A DNA stretch of 64,000 nt, from assembly GCA_002411545.1 (NCBI GenBank), contig DHTG01000024.1, positions 14,697 to 78,696 on the forward strand, read 5' to 3'. Below, one piece after another: positions 28,487 to 37,394 of the stretch. Positions within the stretch are counted from its first letter, which is position 1. Each line of letters starts with the position of its first letter. A program made the position numbers and the translations under genes. The notes beneath the pieces were generated by a model. That model saw nothing but the letters and a program-made list of their open reading frames with translations, did no database searches and was not told the origin of the DNA. The DNA is from Bacteroidales bacterium UBA5266 (lineage in GTDB: Bacteria > Bacteroidota > Bacteroidia > Bacteroidales > WCHB1-69).

Positions 28487-29284
28487 CTATACAAAATAGT
28501 AAATAATAGTAAAAACAGCCACTAATAAACAGTAAATGGCAAAATAAATTAATTTTCCTTTCTTGACCACATTTATCATCCATTTACAGGCAAAACAGCC
28601 CGTAATAAAAGCGGCTAAAAATCCAGAGAACAAAGCAATACCACTCATTCCCAAACCGGCCCCTTCTTGTGTGATATAATCCTTTATGTCAAGAAATGCT
28701 TCTCCCAATATGGGGACAAGCACCATAAGAAAAGAAAACTTTGCCACCGATTCTTTTTTATTTCCCAACAATAATCCGGTGGCTATCGTACTGCCTGAAC
28801 GTGACAATCCGGGTAAAACGGCAAATGCTTGTGCTACACCTATCAAAAAGGCATCGAACCAAGTGATTTTTTCTTTCTGTCGTGGTTTGGCAAAATAAGC
28901 AAAACTCAAAAGTAAAGCTGTTAATAATAATGATACACCCACGATCAACAAGCCCGAACCAAATATTTCTTCCACAACATCTTTAAAAAATAAGCCTACT
29001 ATCATGACCGGTATCATCGAAAGGGCAATTTTAGAAAGATAAACTGTTTCATCGTTCCATGTAAAAGAAAATAGACCTTTGAATAAACCCGCTATTTCTT
29101 TCCACAGCACGACGATTGTACTTAAAACGGTAGCGGCATGCACAGCCACAGTAAAAGTGAGTGTTTCTGTTGTTTGCACTCCCAATACAGCACTTCCTAT
29201 CACCAAATGACCACTACTGCTTATAGGCAGAAATTCAGCCAGTCCTTGTACAATCCCAAGGACAATCGCTTCCCATATTTCCAT
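28487..29284 (-). CDS. uppP: Undecaprenyl-diphosphatase UppP
   Basis: A 265-residue membrane protein with about seven or eight helices that dephosphorylates undecaprenyl pyrophosphate, recycling the carrier lipid for peptidoglycan and O-antigen synthesis. Both signature motifs are present: [16 protein letters not shown] near the N terminus and [18 protein letters not shown] in the middle. Length is typical. It is the last gene of the ftsX-DUF3098-uppP run, starting six bases after DUF3098. Confidence 0.96.
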   Translation of the reverse strand: MEIWEAIVLGIVQGLAEFLPISSSGHLVIGSAVLGVQTTETLTFTVAVHAATVLSTIVVLWKEIAGLFKGLFSFTWNDETVYLSKIALSMIPVMIVGLFFKDVVEEIFGSGLLIVGVSLLLTALLLSFAYFAKPRQKEKITWFDAFLIGVAQAFAVLPGLSRSGSTIATGLLLGNKKESVAKFSFLMVLVPILGEAFLDIKDYITQEGAGLGMSGIALFSGFLAAFITGCFACKWMINVVKKGKLIYFAIYCLLVAVFTIIYYFV

Positions 29285-29290
29285 CGTTAA

Positions 29291-29626
29291 TTATTGTTTT
29301 TCGGTCGGATTTTCTTCTTCTTTTACTTTCGGACGATACATGATCGCAACTAATTCGACCAAAAAGCCTATAATTAGAACGATAGGGGCAACGTACAATC
29401 GTCGTGTATCAAAAATAGCTTCACTAAATTCAGTCGGATCGTCGGTGCCTCCACCCGATAATAAATAATATCCTATAATAAGAATGAGGATGCCTGCTAA
29501 CATCAAGATGTAATTGATCTTTCGAAAGGGCATTCCCAATGCCCATACAGGCTGTTGTTTTTGGGGAACTCCTTTTTTAGTTTGCTTTTTCACCAGTTTT
29601 TTATTTCCGCTTGCTGTTGTTGCCAT
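29291..29626 (-). CDS. DUF3098-family membrane protein
   Basis: A 111-residue protein with a basic, Lys-rich N terminus, then MPFRKINYILMLAGILILIIGY (first helix), a linker with GGGTDDPTEFSE, and a second helix (LYVAPIVLIIGFLVELVAIMY). This is the DUF3098 pattern, conserved between ftsX and uppP in Bacteroidota. Its function is unknown; the constant neighbours suggest division or cell-wall synthesis. It is 13 bases downstream of ftsX and 6 bases upstream of uppP. Confidence 0.88.
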   Translation of the reverse strand: MATTASGNKKLVKKQTKKGVPQKQQPVWALGMPFRKINYILMLAGILILIIGYYLLSGGGTDDPTEFSEAIFDTRRLYVAPIVLIIGFLVELVAIMYRPKVKEEENPTEKQ

Positions 29627-29639
29627 GTGTTATATGTTT

Positions 29640-30515
29640 TTAAAAATAAAGTTTATCAATTTTCATTTTTATGTATTTTCGTACAGAGAAAAAGGTCGAA
29701 AGCCAGGTAAAAAATACACCTATGAGTATTAAAATTCCAAATAAGTATCCATAGTACAATGGTTCGTTTATTTCGATAAGACCCGGTATTCGTGTATAAG
29801 CCACATAAATAACTCCACCCAATATTAAAATTGCAAAGATGGAAGCCCATATTCCCTGCATAATCCCTTTAAAGATAAAAGGTTTTTGAATGGTCATACG
29901 TTTTGCCCCAACCAATAGCATGCTTTTGATTAGAAATCGTTTGGAATAAATGGATAATCGTATGGTATTATTGATTAATGTAATCGCAATAATTAGAAAT
30001 ACAGCACTTATGATTAACATTATCAAACTGATTTTATAGATATTTTCATTGATATTTTCGACATAGGTTCGTTGATATTGTATATCGGTAACATTGGGTT
30101 CCAAATGTATCGCTTTTTCAATTTTTTCCAAACTGTCGATGGATGTATACTGAGAATGGATTTTTAATAATATAGAAGGAGGAAGAATATCCCCTACTAT
30201 TTCACGAAAATCATGTCCCAACATATTAATCGTTTCTTGGGTAGCTTCTTCTTTACTGATAAAGCGTGCCGATTTAACATAGGGTTCTGCTTCCAAGCGT
30301 TTTTGAAACGCCAATATATCTCCTTGTTTGGTATCGGGAAGCAACATGATTTCAAAGCTGATATTTTCCCTTGTTTCTTCTGATATACGTTGTGCATTGA
30401 TGATAATAACTCCTAACAATCCTATCATAAATAACACCAAGGTAATACTAAGAACCGTAGAAATCCAGGAAGAAGCTAAACGGTATTTCGTTATTTTATC
30501 TATTTGTTCCGTCAT
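29640..30515 (-). CDS. ftsX: Cell division protein FtsX
   Basis: A 291-residue inner-membrane permease-like protein with one N-terminal helix, a periplasmic domain (about residues 45-160) and three C-terminal helices. The periplasmic part contains LPDTKQGDILAFQKRLEAEP and SARFISKEEA, typical of FtsX. With the ATPase FtsE it transmits a division signal to periplasmic EnvC-type activators. The FtsE candidate is 16 kb away, and an EnvC-like protein is at 4.8 kb. It precedes DUF3098 and uppP, and a 68-base gap separates it from the upstream dehydratase gene. Confidence 0.93.
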   Translation of the reverse strand: MTEQIDKITKYRLASSWISTVLSITLVLFMIGLLGVIIINAQRISEETRENISFEIMLLPDTKQGDILAFQKRLEAEPYVKSARFISKEEATQETINMLGHDFREIVGDILPPSILLKIHSQYTSIDSLEKIEKAIHLEPNVTDIQYQRTYVENINENIYKISLIMLIISAVFLIIAITLINNTIRLSIYSKRFLIKSMLLVGAKRMTIQKPFIFKGIMQGIWASIFAILILGGVIYVAYTRIPGLIEINEPLYYGYLFGILILIGVFFTWLSTFFSVRKYIKMKIDKLYF

Positions 30516-30583
30516 AAAGCATACGATATTTGTTATTCAAACATTTATATTAACTATGAAATGTAGATTTTAGTATATAAATT

Positions 30584-32491
30584 TTATAATTCATCCTGTC
30601 CATTGTCTAAAGTCATATACACCGAATTCTGACTTTTGAATTCGGGTATTATTTTTTTCATTTGTTTTACTATAGCAAAATCATCTTCTTGATAAATCAT
30701 CTGAATCAAGGCATTTATTTCTTCTTTCACAAAATCGAAATCATAGGTAATGACTTTGGCTATTTTTATTTTTTGATGTTTTGTTACAATCGTATTTTCG
30801 TTGTTATTTAACAATTCTTCGTGGAGTTTTTCACCTGGACGCAATCCGGTAAATACAATTTGAATATCTTTTCCCAATTCCAATCCGGATAATAGCACCA
30901 TTTTTTTGGCAAGATTAAGAATTTTAATGGAACTACCCATATCGAAGATATAAATTTCGCTGCCATTACTCATGGCACCTGCATGCAATACCAATTCACA
31001 AGCTTCGGAAATAGTCATGAAATAGCGTGTGATTTCGGGATGAGTAATGGTAATGGGGCCTCCTTCTTCTATTTGCTTCTTTAAAATTGGAATGATCGAT
31101 CCATTCGATCCCAACACATTTCCAAAACGAGTGGTTATAAACTTACATTCCTTATATTTTTCCCCTAAGGTCTGCACATAGATTTCGGCTATCCGTTTGG
31201 AAGCACCCATCACATTGGTAGGATTAACCGCTTTATCAGTCGAAATCATAATAAATTTCTTAACCCCATGAGCCACACTTAAATCAGCTAATATCTTTGT
31301 ACCTAACACATTTACTTTGACCGCTTGCATAGGATTTTTTTCCATAAGCGGCACGTGTTTATAGGCAGCGGCATGATAAACGACATCCGGTTGATATTTT
31401 TGAAAGATATTCGTCATATATGTTTTATCACAGACATCGCCAATAAAAGTTTCAAACGATTTTCGTTTACAAGATTCACTTAAGGACATTTCAAGATAAA
31501 ACATAGGCGATTCAGCATTGTCGATCAATATCAAATGCTTGAAATCATATTTCATGACTTGTTGAACAATTTCGCTGCCTATCGAACCGGCGGCACCGGT
31601 AATTAAGATAGTTTTATTTAATAAATCTTTGCGGACAACATTCCCATCTAAATGTATAGGATCTCTCTCTAAAAATTCTTCAATTTTTATCTTTTTGATT
31701 TGCTTAAAACTCAACTGACCGTTAATCCATCGGTCAACCGGAGGAACTACCAACACCTTGGTTTTATACTCCAAACACATCTCGGTAATCTGACTGCTCT
31801 TGGCTAATGAAAGATCTTTAATGGCAATGATAACATGGGCTATGCTTTTCCTTTCCAGTAATTTTTTTAAATCTTTAAATGAATAAATAGTAAGGTTATC
31901 GATTTTTTTTCCCACTTTTTTGTGATCATCATCCACAAAGCCGATGACATTGTATTTATTAGAAATATCTTGATAAATAGACCGCTTGGTTGTAAATCCT
32001 AATTCTCCGGCTCCGTAAATAACCACATCCTTCTTTTCTTTAGGGGTATTAATGTATTCGAAATATATAATCTTTGTAAATAATCTGTAAAAGATCATCA
32101 TAAATGTCGATACGATAAACTCCAGTATCACTATGGAGAACGGAACCAAAAACTTTTGATTGATCGCATAATAAAAAAACACATTTCCTATACAAATTAT
32201 CACAGAGCCTATTAAATTCACAATAAAAATACGCGTAATATCCTTGGTGCCCGTATAGCGCAACATGGACAAATGTATTTTAAAAGCAAGAAACATAATC
32301 AATCGTATGCCTAAGGTAAGCCCGAAAATGATCATAATTTCATTGTAATTGAAAGCTGCGGGGTTTTTAAAATTCATACGCAGTATCATCACCAATCCTA
32401 TTGAGCAAGCTACAATAAACAGGTCAACAAGGAGAATCAACCAACTGGGAACGGTATTGTTTTTATTATTGAGATAAATTGCTTTTTTCAT
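30584..32491 (-). CDS. Membrane nucleotide-sugar 4,6-dehydratase (WbpM/CapD/PglF type)
   Basis: A 635-residue protein. Four N-terminal membrane helices (about residues 15-135) are followed by a nucleotide-binding CoA-binding-like domain (YGAGELGFTTKRS) and a C-terminal short-chain dehydrogenase domain. That domain has the NAD motif TGAAGSIGSEI, the AAAYKHVPLME segment and the catalytic region STDKAVNPTNVMGASKR. Family members convert UDP-GlcNAc to its 4-keto-6-deoxy derivative, the entry to rare sugars of capsules, O-antigens or glycoproteins. The mazG gene ends four bases upstream. No glycan cluster surrounds it, so the final glycan cannot be assigned. Confidence 0.93.
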   Translation of the reverse strand: MKKAIYLNNKNNTVPSWLILLVDLFIVACSIGLVMILRMNFKNPAAFNYNEIMIIFGLTLGIRLIMFLAFKIHLSMLRYTGTKDITRIFIVNLIGSVIICIGNVFFYYAINQKFLVPFSIVILEFIVSTFMMIFYRLFTKIIYFEYINTPKEKKDVVIYGAGELGFTTKRSIYQDISNKYNVIGFVDDDHKKVGKKIDNLTIYSFKDLKKLLERKSIAHVIIAIKDLSLAKSSQITEMCLEYKTKVLVVPPVDRWINGQLSFKQIKKIKIEEFLERDPIHLDGNVVRKDLLNKTILITGAAGSIGSEIVQQVMKYDFKHLILIDNAESPMFYLEMSLSESCKRKSFETFIGDVCDKTYMTNIFQKYQPDVVYHAAAYKHVPLMEKNPMQAVKVNVLGTKILADLSVAHGVKKFIMISTDKAVNPTNVMGASKRIAEIYVQTLGEKYKECKFITTRFGNVLGSNGSIIPILKKQIEEGGPITITHPEITRYFMTISEACELVLHAGAMSNGSEIYIFDMGSSIKILNLAKKMVLLSGLELGKDIQIVFTGLRPGEKLHEELLNNNENTIVTKHQKIKIAKVITYDFDFVKEEINALIQMIYQEDDFAIVKQMKKIIPEFKSQNSVYMTLDNGQDEL

Positions 32492-32495
32492 ATTC

Positions 32496-33266
32496 TTATT
32501 TCTTTTTTGATTCTTCCCATATCACGTTCATTTGTTTCAAATCAACGGCATCGAAGCTTTTATTTTGTGCGTGTAATTGATTTTCGAGATAAGCAAAGCG
32601 TTTAATAAACTTTTGATTTGTACGTTCCAAGGCATCTTCGGGATTAATAGAAAGAAAACGGGCATAATTGATTAAGGCAAACAAAATATCGCCAAATTCT
32701 TCTTCCATACGGGATGTATCTTGTTGATCTTTTTCATGTTCAAATTCATCTATTTCTTCCTTTACTTTCTCCCAGACTTCAGTCGCATTTGACCAATCAA
32801 AACCTACTCCTCTCACCTTTTCTTGTATGCGATATGCTTTTACCATTGCGGGCAAGGACTGTGGCACTCCTTCCAACACCGATTTGCGTCCCTCGGTGAG
32901 TTTTATCTTTTCCCAATTGGCTTTGACCTCTTCGGCATTGTTTACACTCACATCTCCAAATACATGGGGGTGACGCTTAATAAGTTTTTCACATAAACCA
33001 TTGACCACATCCGCAAAATCAAAGACCGCTTGCTCGGAAGCTATTTTGGCATAAAACACTATATGCAATAAAATATCGCCCAATTCTTTTTTGATTTCTC
33101 CCATATCGTTTTTTAAGATGGCATCCGACAACTCATAGGTCTCTTCTATCGTTAGATACCTGAGACTATCCATGGTTTGTTTTCTATCCCAGGGACATTT
33201 TTCTCTTAATTCGTCCATAATGCTTAACAAACGATCTATAGCAGCATGATTCCTCTTATTTGGCAT
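32496..33266 (-). CDS. mazG: Nucleoside triphosphate pyrophosphohydrolase MazG
   Basis: A 256-residue tandem-domain MazG that hydrolyses NTPs, including aberrant ones, to NMP and pyrophosphate. The first domain has CPWDRKQTMDSLRYLTIEETYEL, with the metal-binding EExxE and a later KKELGDILLHIVFYA. The second repeats this with KEEIDEFEHEKD and EEFGDILFALINYAR. Length is normal. It heads the leftward run toward the dehydratase, ftsX, DUF3098 and uppP. No exact TAnnTTTG motif was seen directly upstream. Confidence 0.96.
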   Translation of the reverse strand: MPNKRNHAAIDRLLSIMDELREKCPWDRKQTMDSLRYLTIEETYELSDAILKNDMGEIKKELGDILLHIVFYAKIASEQAVFDFADVVNGLCEKLIKRHPHVFGDVSVNNAEEVKANWEKIKLTEGRKSVLEGVPQSLPAMVKAYRIQEKVRGVGFDWSNATEVWEKVKEEIDEFEHEKDQQDTSRMEEEFGDILFALINYARFLSINPEDALERTNQKFIKRFAYLENQLHAQNKSFDAVDLKQMNVIWEESKKK

Positions 33267-33762
33267 CCGGTATGATATATTTTTTCTTTTTTAAGAATAT
33301 ACAAACACGCAATTAGTTGATTATATATGATGATAATCGACTGATTATATAATATTTTTTCTCTGCGAAAATATGAAAAAATAAGATGTAATCTCCTGTT
33401 CTTTCCCTTTTTTATTTACATTTAATTGTGGATAAGGAAAAAGTCATCATAATAATAGTATGCCCCCTTTTCGAGTGCAAGCCTTGCGATATACCTTGTT
33501 TTGCTCCGCTTATCCCGAAAGCTGCTGCCGGATTTCCTAAAGCTGTCAGGAAAATCTTCCTATATGTTGACAAAAATAACATTAATGTAATTTGAAATAA
33601 CATCCATGAAAATTAGCATACGGTCTATGTAAGATGAAAGGAGTGTTTTAAAGGAGGTATAAAAGAATTAGTCAGAAAAAACGTAAAACATCTTCTTTGT
33701 TAACACATTTTAATATATCTTTGCGTGAAATTATTATTTCAAGGTAATATTCTAATATTTAA
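33267..33762. other. Non-coding intergenic region with a GC-richer central block
   Basis: A 496-base gap between divergent genes. Bases around 33455-33560 are clearly richer in G and C than the flanks and contain several short complementary arms, such as TTTCCT...AGGAAA near 33534-33554. A 63-codon frame runs across it on the minus strand but has no promoter and no recognisable protein. It may be a small RNA, a decayed gene fragment or a dispersed repeat. The S41 protease promoter is at its right end. Confidence 0.45.
33696..33723 (+). promoter_or_regulatory. Promoter of the S41 protease gene
   Basis: TTTG (33696-33699), a 16-base spacer and TATCTTTG followed by CG (33716-33723) make a close match to the Bacteroidota -33/-7 promoter. 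Transcription should begin near 33730, leaving a leader of about 75 bases to the preferred ATG. Confidence 0.7.
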
Positions 33763-33804
33763 TTGTATATCATATTATTATATGATAATATAAATACATT
33801 TTCT

Positions 33805-35580
33805 ATGCAAAAACAAAAATATTTTAATCTATTTACTATAGGACTAAGCTTGTGGATATGTTTTTCATCCTTGGGATTATCTGCACAACAAACAGATAAT
33901 TTTCAATTGAATCAGCAAAAAATGGGAAGATTCTTACAATTTTTAAAATTTTTCTATGTCGATACGGTTGATTTTGACAAAATAGTTGAAAAAGGAACCA
34001 TTGAGATGTTAAAAGAATTAGATCCTCATTCGATTTACATTTCAAAAAAGGATGTTACCCGCACCAACGAACCTTTGCAAGGAAATTTTGAAGGCATCGG
34101 CATTCAATTTCAAATTATAAAAGATACCATTGTTGTCGTACAACCTATTAAAGGGGGCCCCTCCGAACAAGTAGGCATCTTAGCGAGCGATAAAATCATT
34201 CAAATTGATGACACGGTGGCAGTAGGTAAAATTTGTACTAACGAATGGGTTTATACTAAATTACGAGGGAAAAAAGGCACAAAAGTAAAACTTGCTATTA
34301 AAAGAGGAAAAGAAGATAAACCCTTAGTGTTTACCGTTATTCGTGATAAAATACCCATCAATTGCATCGAAGCTTATTTTATGATAGATAAGGAAACGGG
34401 CTATATTAAATTAGAGCGATTTTCACAAACCACGAAAGATGAATTTCTATCGGCAATTTCCGAATTGAAAGCCCAAGGGATGCAACATCTTATTTTTGAT
34501 CTTAGGGGAAATTCAGGCGGATTCTTAAGTGCAGCCATTGATATGGTGGAACAATTTATTGAAGCTAATAAATTAGTGGTTTATACACAAAACAATCAAA
34601 CACAAAATAGAATTACTTATAACACACGAGGAAAAGGCAGTTTTCAAAAAGGAAAATTGGTGATTCTTATTGATGAATATTCCGCATCTGCATCGGAAAT
34701 TGTTTCGGGAGCTGTACAAGATTGGGACAGAGGCATTATAATAGGAAGGCGTTCATTTGGGAAGGGATTGGTACAAACACCAACCATGCTCCCCGACAGC
34801 TCAATTATTCGCCTTACCACCTCGCGTTACTACATCCCCAGCGGACGATGTATTCAAAAACCCTATGAAGGAGTGGAAGATTACGGACAGGAATTGATTA
34901 ATCGCTACAATGCCGGAGAGTTAACCCATGCCGACAGCATACATTTTCCCGATTCCCTTAAGTATTATACCGAAAACAAACGAATTGTATACGGTGGCGG
35001 AGGTATTATGCCCGACATATTTATCCCCATGGATACCATTAAAGTATCAGACTATTATTGGCAACTTTTCCGTCATAACCTTTTTAATCAATATGTTCTT
35101 CGCTATTTAGAAACAGAAAAACAACATTTACTGAACAATTATCCTACTTTCGAAACTTTTAACGAAAATTTTGAAATTGACAGTGCATTTCTATCCCATT
35201 TTTATGATTATGCCTATAAAGAAAATGTAAAAGATACGCTCTTATTTGATTTCAGCGCTATGCTTACCCATTTCACCCAAACATACAAAGATTCTTTAAA
35301 TGTATTATACCCATCTCAGGACGATTTCTGTCAAGACACTGTCTTACAGTCTATGATTCAAAAGTATATTCACGATGAGATGGAAGCCTATATCCATCGT
35401 CAAAAGAATTTCGATACCGAAAAATACATCAAACGTCAAATAAAAACCTTGTTAGCTCGTAGTTTGTATGACCCCAATAAAGCTACAAAAATATGGTTGG
35501 AAGATGATAATACCTATCAAAAAGCCATTGAGGTTATTAACAATACGTCGATGTTTAAAAAAATGAAAATCCATTACTAG
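33805..35580 (+). CDS. S41-family C-terminal processing peptidase
   Basis: The frame is open from an ATG at 33763, but the ATG at 33805 directly precedes the signal peptide (MQKQKYFNLFTIGLSLWICF, cleavage near LSAQ) and gives 591 residues. The mature protein has a tail-specific-protease N-terminal region with LKELDPHSIYISK, a PDZ domain (GIGIQFQI... PSEQVGILASDKI) and the S41 core. The nucleophile Ser lies in DEYSASASEIVSGA and the general-base Lys in RRSFGKGLVQ. It probably degrades or processes periplasmic proteins. It is followed two bases later by the PatB-like gene. The C-terminal extension after the protease core, roughly 200 residues, is charged and unassigned. Confidence 0.93.
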   Translation: MQKQKYFNLFTIGLSLWICFSSLGLSAQQTDNFQLNQQKMGRFLQFLKFFYVDTVDFDKIVEKGTIEMLKELDPHSIYISKKDVTRTNEPLQGNFEGIGIQFQIIKDTIVVVQPIKGGPSEQVGILASDKIIQIDDTVAVGKICTNEWVYTKLRGKKGTKVKLAIKRGKEDKPLVFTVIRDKIPINCIEAYFMIDKETGYIKLERFSQTTKDEFLSAISELKAQGMQHLIFDLRGNSGGFLSAAIDMVEQFIEANKLVVYTQNNQTQNRITYNTRGKGSFQKGKLVILIDEYSASASEIVSGAVQDWDRGIIIGRRSFGKGLVQTPTMLPDSSIIRLTTSRYYIPSGRCIQKPYEGVEDYGQELINRYNAGELTHADSIHFPDSLKYYTENKRIVYGGGGIMPDIFIPMDTIKVSDYYWQLFRHNLFNQYVLRYLETEKQHLLNNYPTFETFNENFEIDSAFLSHFYDYAYKENVKDTLLFDFSAMLTHFTQTYKDSLNVLYPSQDDFCQDTVLQSMIQKYIHDEMEAYIHRQKNFDTEKYIKRQIKTLLARSLYDPNKATKIWLEDDNTYQKAIEVINNTSMFKKMKIHY

Positions 35581-35582
35581 GC

Positions 35583-36749
35583 ATGATAAAATATGATTTC
35601 GACAAAACCGTCGACAGGAAAAACACAAATTGTGTCAAACACGATTTAACTTCTTTGTTTTTTGGATGTACTGATTTACTACCCATGTGGATAGCCGACA
35701 TGGATATCGCCATCCCCGATTTTATTTGTGAAGCCGTAAAAAACCGTGCCGAACATCCTGTATACGGTTATTCCTTTTTCGGAGAATCGTATTATGCTAA
35801 TTTTATTCATTGGATGTACAAACGTCATGGTTTAAAAATTGAAAAAGAATGGATTTGTTTTTCACCGGGTGTGGTTCCTGCATTAAACATGTCGGTACTT
35901 ACTTTCTCAAAACCAAATGACAAAGTAGTTATCCAACCACCCGTTTATCCTCCTTTTTTTAATGCCGTTAGCGATCACGATCGGCAGTTAACACAAAATC
36001 ATTTACGCTTAGAGGGTACTGCCTATACCATGGATTTCGATGATTTGGAAAGCCAAATAGATGCCAATACCTCCATGCTCATTCTTTGCAATCCTCACAA
36101 TCCTATAGGACGTGCATGGACCGAAAAAGAATTATTGACGTTAGTAGGCATTTGCGAAAAAAACAACATCTGCCTTGTTTCAGATGAAATTCATAGCGAT
36201 TTTATTCGTCCACCGCACAAACATAATAGCCTACTTTCATTAACAGATAAAACCATTGCATGTTTCTCGCCAAGTAAAACTTTTAACTTAGCCGGCATGT
36301 CGACTTCGATGATTGTAATTCCCGATCAAACATTACGTGAAAAATACCTCCATACCTTAAACGGATTACACATAGCCTTTGGGAATTTATTTGGAAGTAT
36401 TGCAACCGAAGCTGCCTATGGGCAAGGAGAAGAATGGTATAAACAGCTTTGGGACTATTTACAAGCAAATATTGATTATGTGGTGCAGTTTTGTAAAGCC
36501 AACATTCCGCAAATTAAAGTTATGCCATCCGATGCAAGCTATTTATTGTGGCTGGATTGTCGTGGATTGTCCGCAAATGGAGAAAAATTACAAGAAATTT
36601 TTACTGAAAATTTAAAGTTGGGCTTAAACAACGGAAGCGAATTTGGAAAAAACGGCGAAGGTTTTATGCGTATGAATGTAGCTTGCCCACGCAAAACTTT
36701 GGAAGAAGCCATGCAACGTTTACGCTGTTTAGCGAATTTTATAGCATAA
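35583..36749 (+). CDS. PatB/MalY-type PLP-dependent C-S lyase or aminotransferase
   Basis: A 388-residue fold-type I PLP enzyme. It has PMWIADMDIAIPDFI, typical of MalY/PatB, the NPHNPIGRAWTE motif and SDEIHSDFI. The PLP-binding lysine is in SPSKTFNLAG, and MRMNVACPR near the end binds the substrate carboxylate. Members are mostly cystathionine beta-lyases, releasing homocysteine, pyruvate and ammonia, and some are aminotransferases. It begins two bases after the S41 protease stop, so the two are probably cotranscribed even though their functions appear unrelated. Confidence 0.92.
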   Translation: MIKYDFDKTVDRKNTNCVKHDLTSLFFGCTDLLPMWIADMDIAIPDFICEAVKNRAEHPVYGYSFFGESYYANFIHWMYKRHGLKIEKEWICFSPGVVPALNMSVLTFSKPNDKVVIQPPVYPPFFNAVSDHDRQLTQNHLRLEGTAYTMDFDDLESQIDANTSMLILCNPHNPIGRAWTEKELLTLVGICEKNNICLVSDEIHSDFIRPPHKHNSLLSLTDKTIACFSPSKTFNLAGMSTSMIVIPDQTLREKYLHTLNGLHIAFGNLFGSIATEAAYGQGEEWYKQLWDYLQANIDYVVQFCKANIPQIKVMPSDASYLLWLDCRGLSANGEKLQEIFTENLKLGLNNGSEFGKNGEGFMRMNVACPRKTLEEAMQRLRCLANFIA

Positions 36750-36752
36750 ATT

Positions 36753-36789
36753 TACATTTGCACGCGTAAAAAGATTTTATTTACATTTG
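36753..36789 (+). promoter_or_regulatory. Tandem -7 elements upstream of the YqaA-like gene
   Basis: TACATTTG occurs twice, at 36753-36760 (followed by C) and 36782-36789, both matching TAnnTTTG and 29 bases apart. The downstream copy is 16 bases before the ATG. The TTTG of the upstream copy sits 21 bases before the downstream one, so it may act as its -33 element. Confidence 0.55.
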
Positions 36790-36804
36790 TAAAAAATTCT
36801 TTGG

Positions 36805-37245
36805 ATGGATACGTTTATACACTTTGGCTATGTGGGATTGTTCTTGTCGTCATTTTTAGCATCGACCATCGTACCTTTAAGTGCTGATGTAGTTTTAACG
36901 GCCCTTGTTCTGCTTAAATTTAATCCATGGGTATGTTTAATTATTGCTACCGGAGGAAATTTCTTAGGAGGTCTTACTTCTTATGGTTTAGGATATATAG
37001 GCAAATGGGAATGGCTGGAGAAATATTTCAAAGTAGATAGACAGAAGGTAGAAAATTTTCAAAAAAAAATTACGAAGTACGGGATTTTTGCCGCTGCTTT
37101 TGCGTGGTTGCCTTTTGTAGGTGATTTGATTGCCATTTCTTTGGGTTTCTTTAAAATTCGTCCTACCTGGGTTTTTATTCTAATGCTCACAGGTAGATTT
37201 TTACGTTTTTTTGTTATCATACTGGTAACCTTATATTTTATATAA
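36805..37245 (+). CDS. YqaA/DedA-like membrane protein
   Basis: A 146-residue membrane protein of the VTT (DedA-like, YqaA) group, with four hydrophobic segments. The first half has LSSFLASTIVPLSADVVLTAL and the loop ATGGNFLGGLTSYGLGY. The second half has the re-entrant-type AAAFAWLPFVGDLIAISLGFF and a conserved Gly-Arg at LTGRFLRF. Related DedA proteins help recycle carrier lipids or keep membrane homeostasis, but YqaA itself has no firm function. Its length matches the short YqaA family. Confidence 0.87.
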   Translation: MDTFIHFGYVGLFLSSFLASTIVPLSADVVLTALVLLKFNPWVCLIIATGGNFLGGLTSYGLGYIGKWEWLEKYFKVDRQKVENFQKKITKYGIFAAAFAWLPFVGDLIAISLGFFKIRPTWVFILMLTGRFLRFFVIILVTLYFI

Positions 37246-37330
37246 GGATATTGCCTTTCCGGATCTTTCTTATTGAATAACCGGACAAAGAGGAATTAAA
37301 AAAGAGTGAAGACTTTATATAGATTTTATA

Positions 37331-37338
37331 TATTTTTG
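37331..37338 (+). promoter_or_regulatory. Candidate -7 element for the PLD-family gene
   Basis: TATTTTTG followed by C matches TAnnTTTG and lies 57 bases before the ATG. No clear -33 element was identified. Confidence 0.5.
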
Positions 37339-37394
37339 CATCACATTAAAAAAGCATACAATAAAATATAAGAAGTTTATTAGAAATTCAAGGC

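Noticed and set aside
33412-33603. A 63-codon minus-strand frame over the GC-richer intergenic block
   Set aside because: No promoter motif or recognisable protein was found. The block is reported as a possible RNA or remnant instead of as a gene.
37246-37394. TCCGG...CCGGA pairing downstream of the YqaA-like gene as a terminator
   Set aside because: The stem is only five base pairs with a long loop, and no T run follows.
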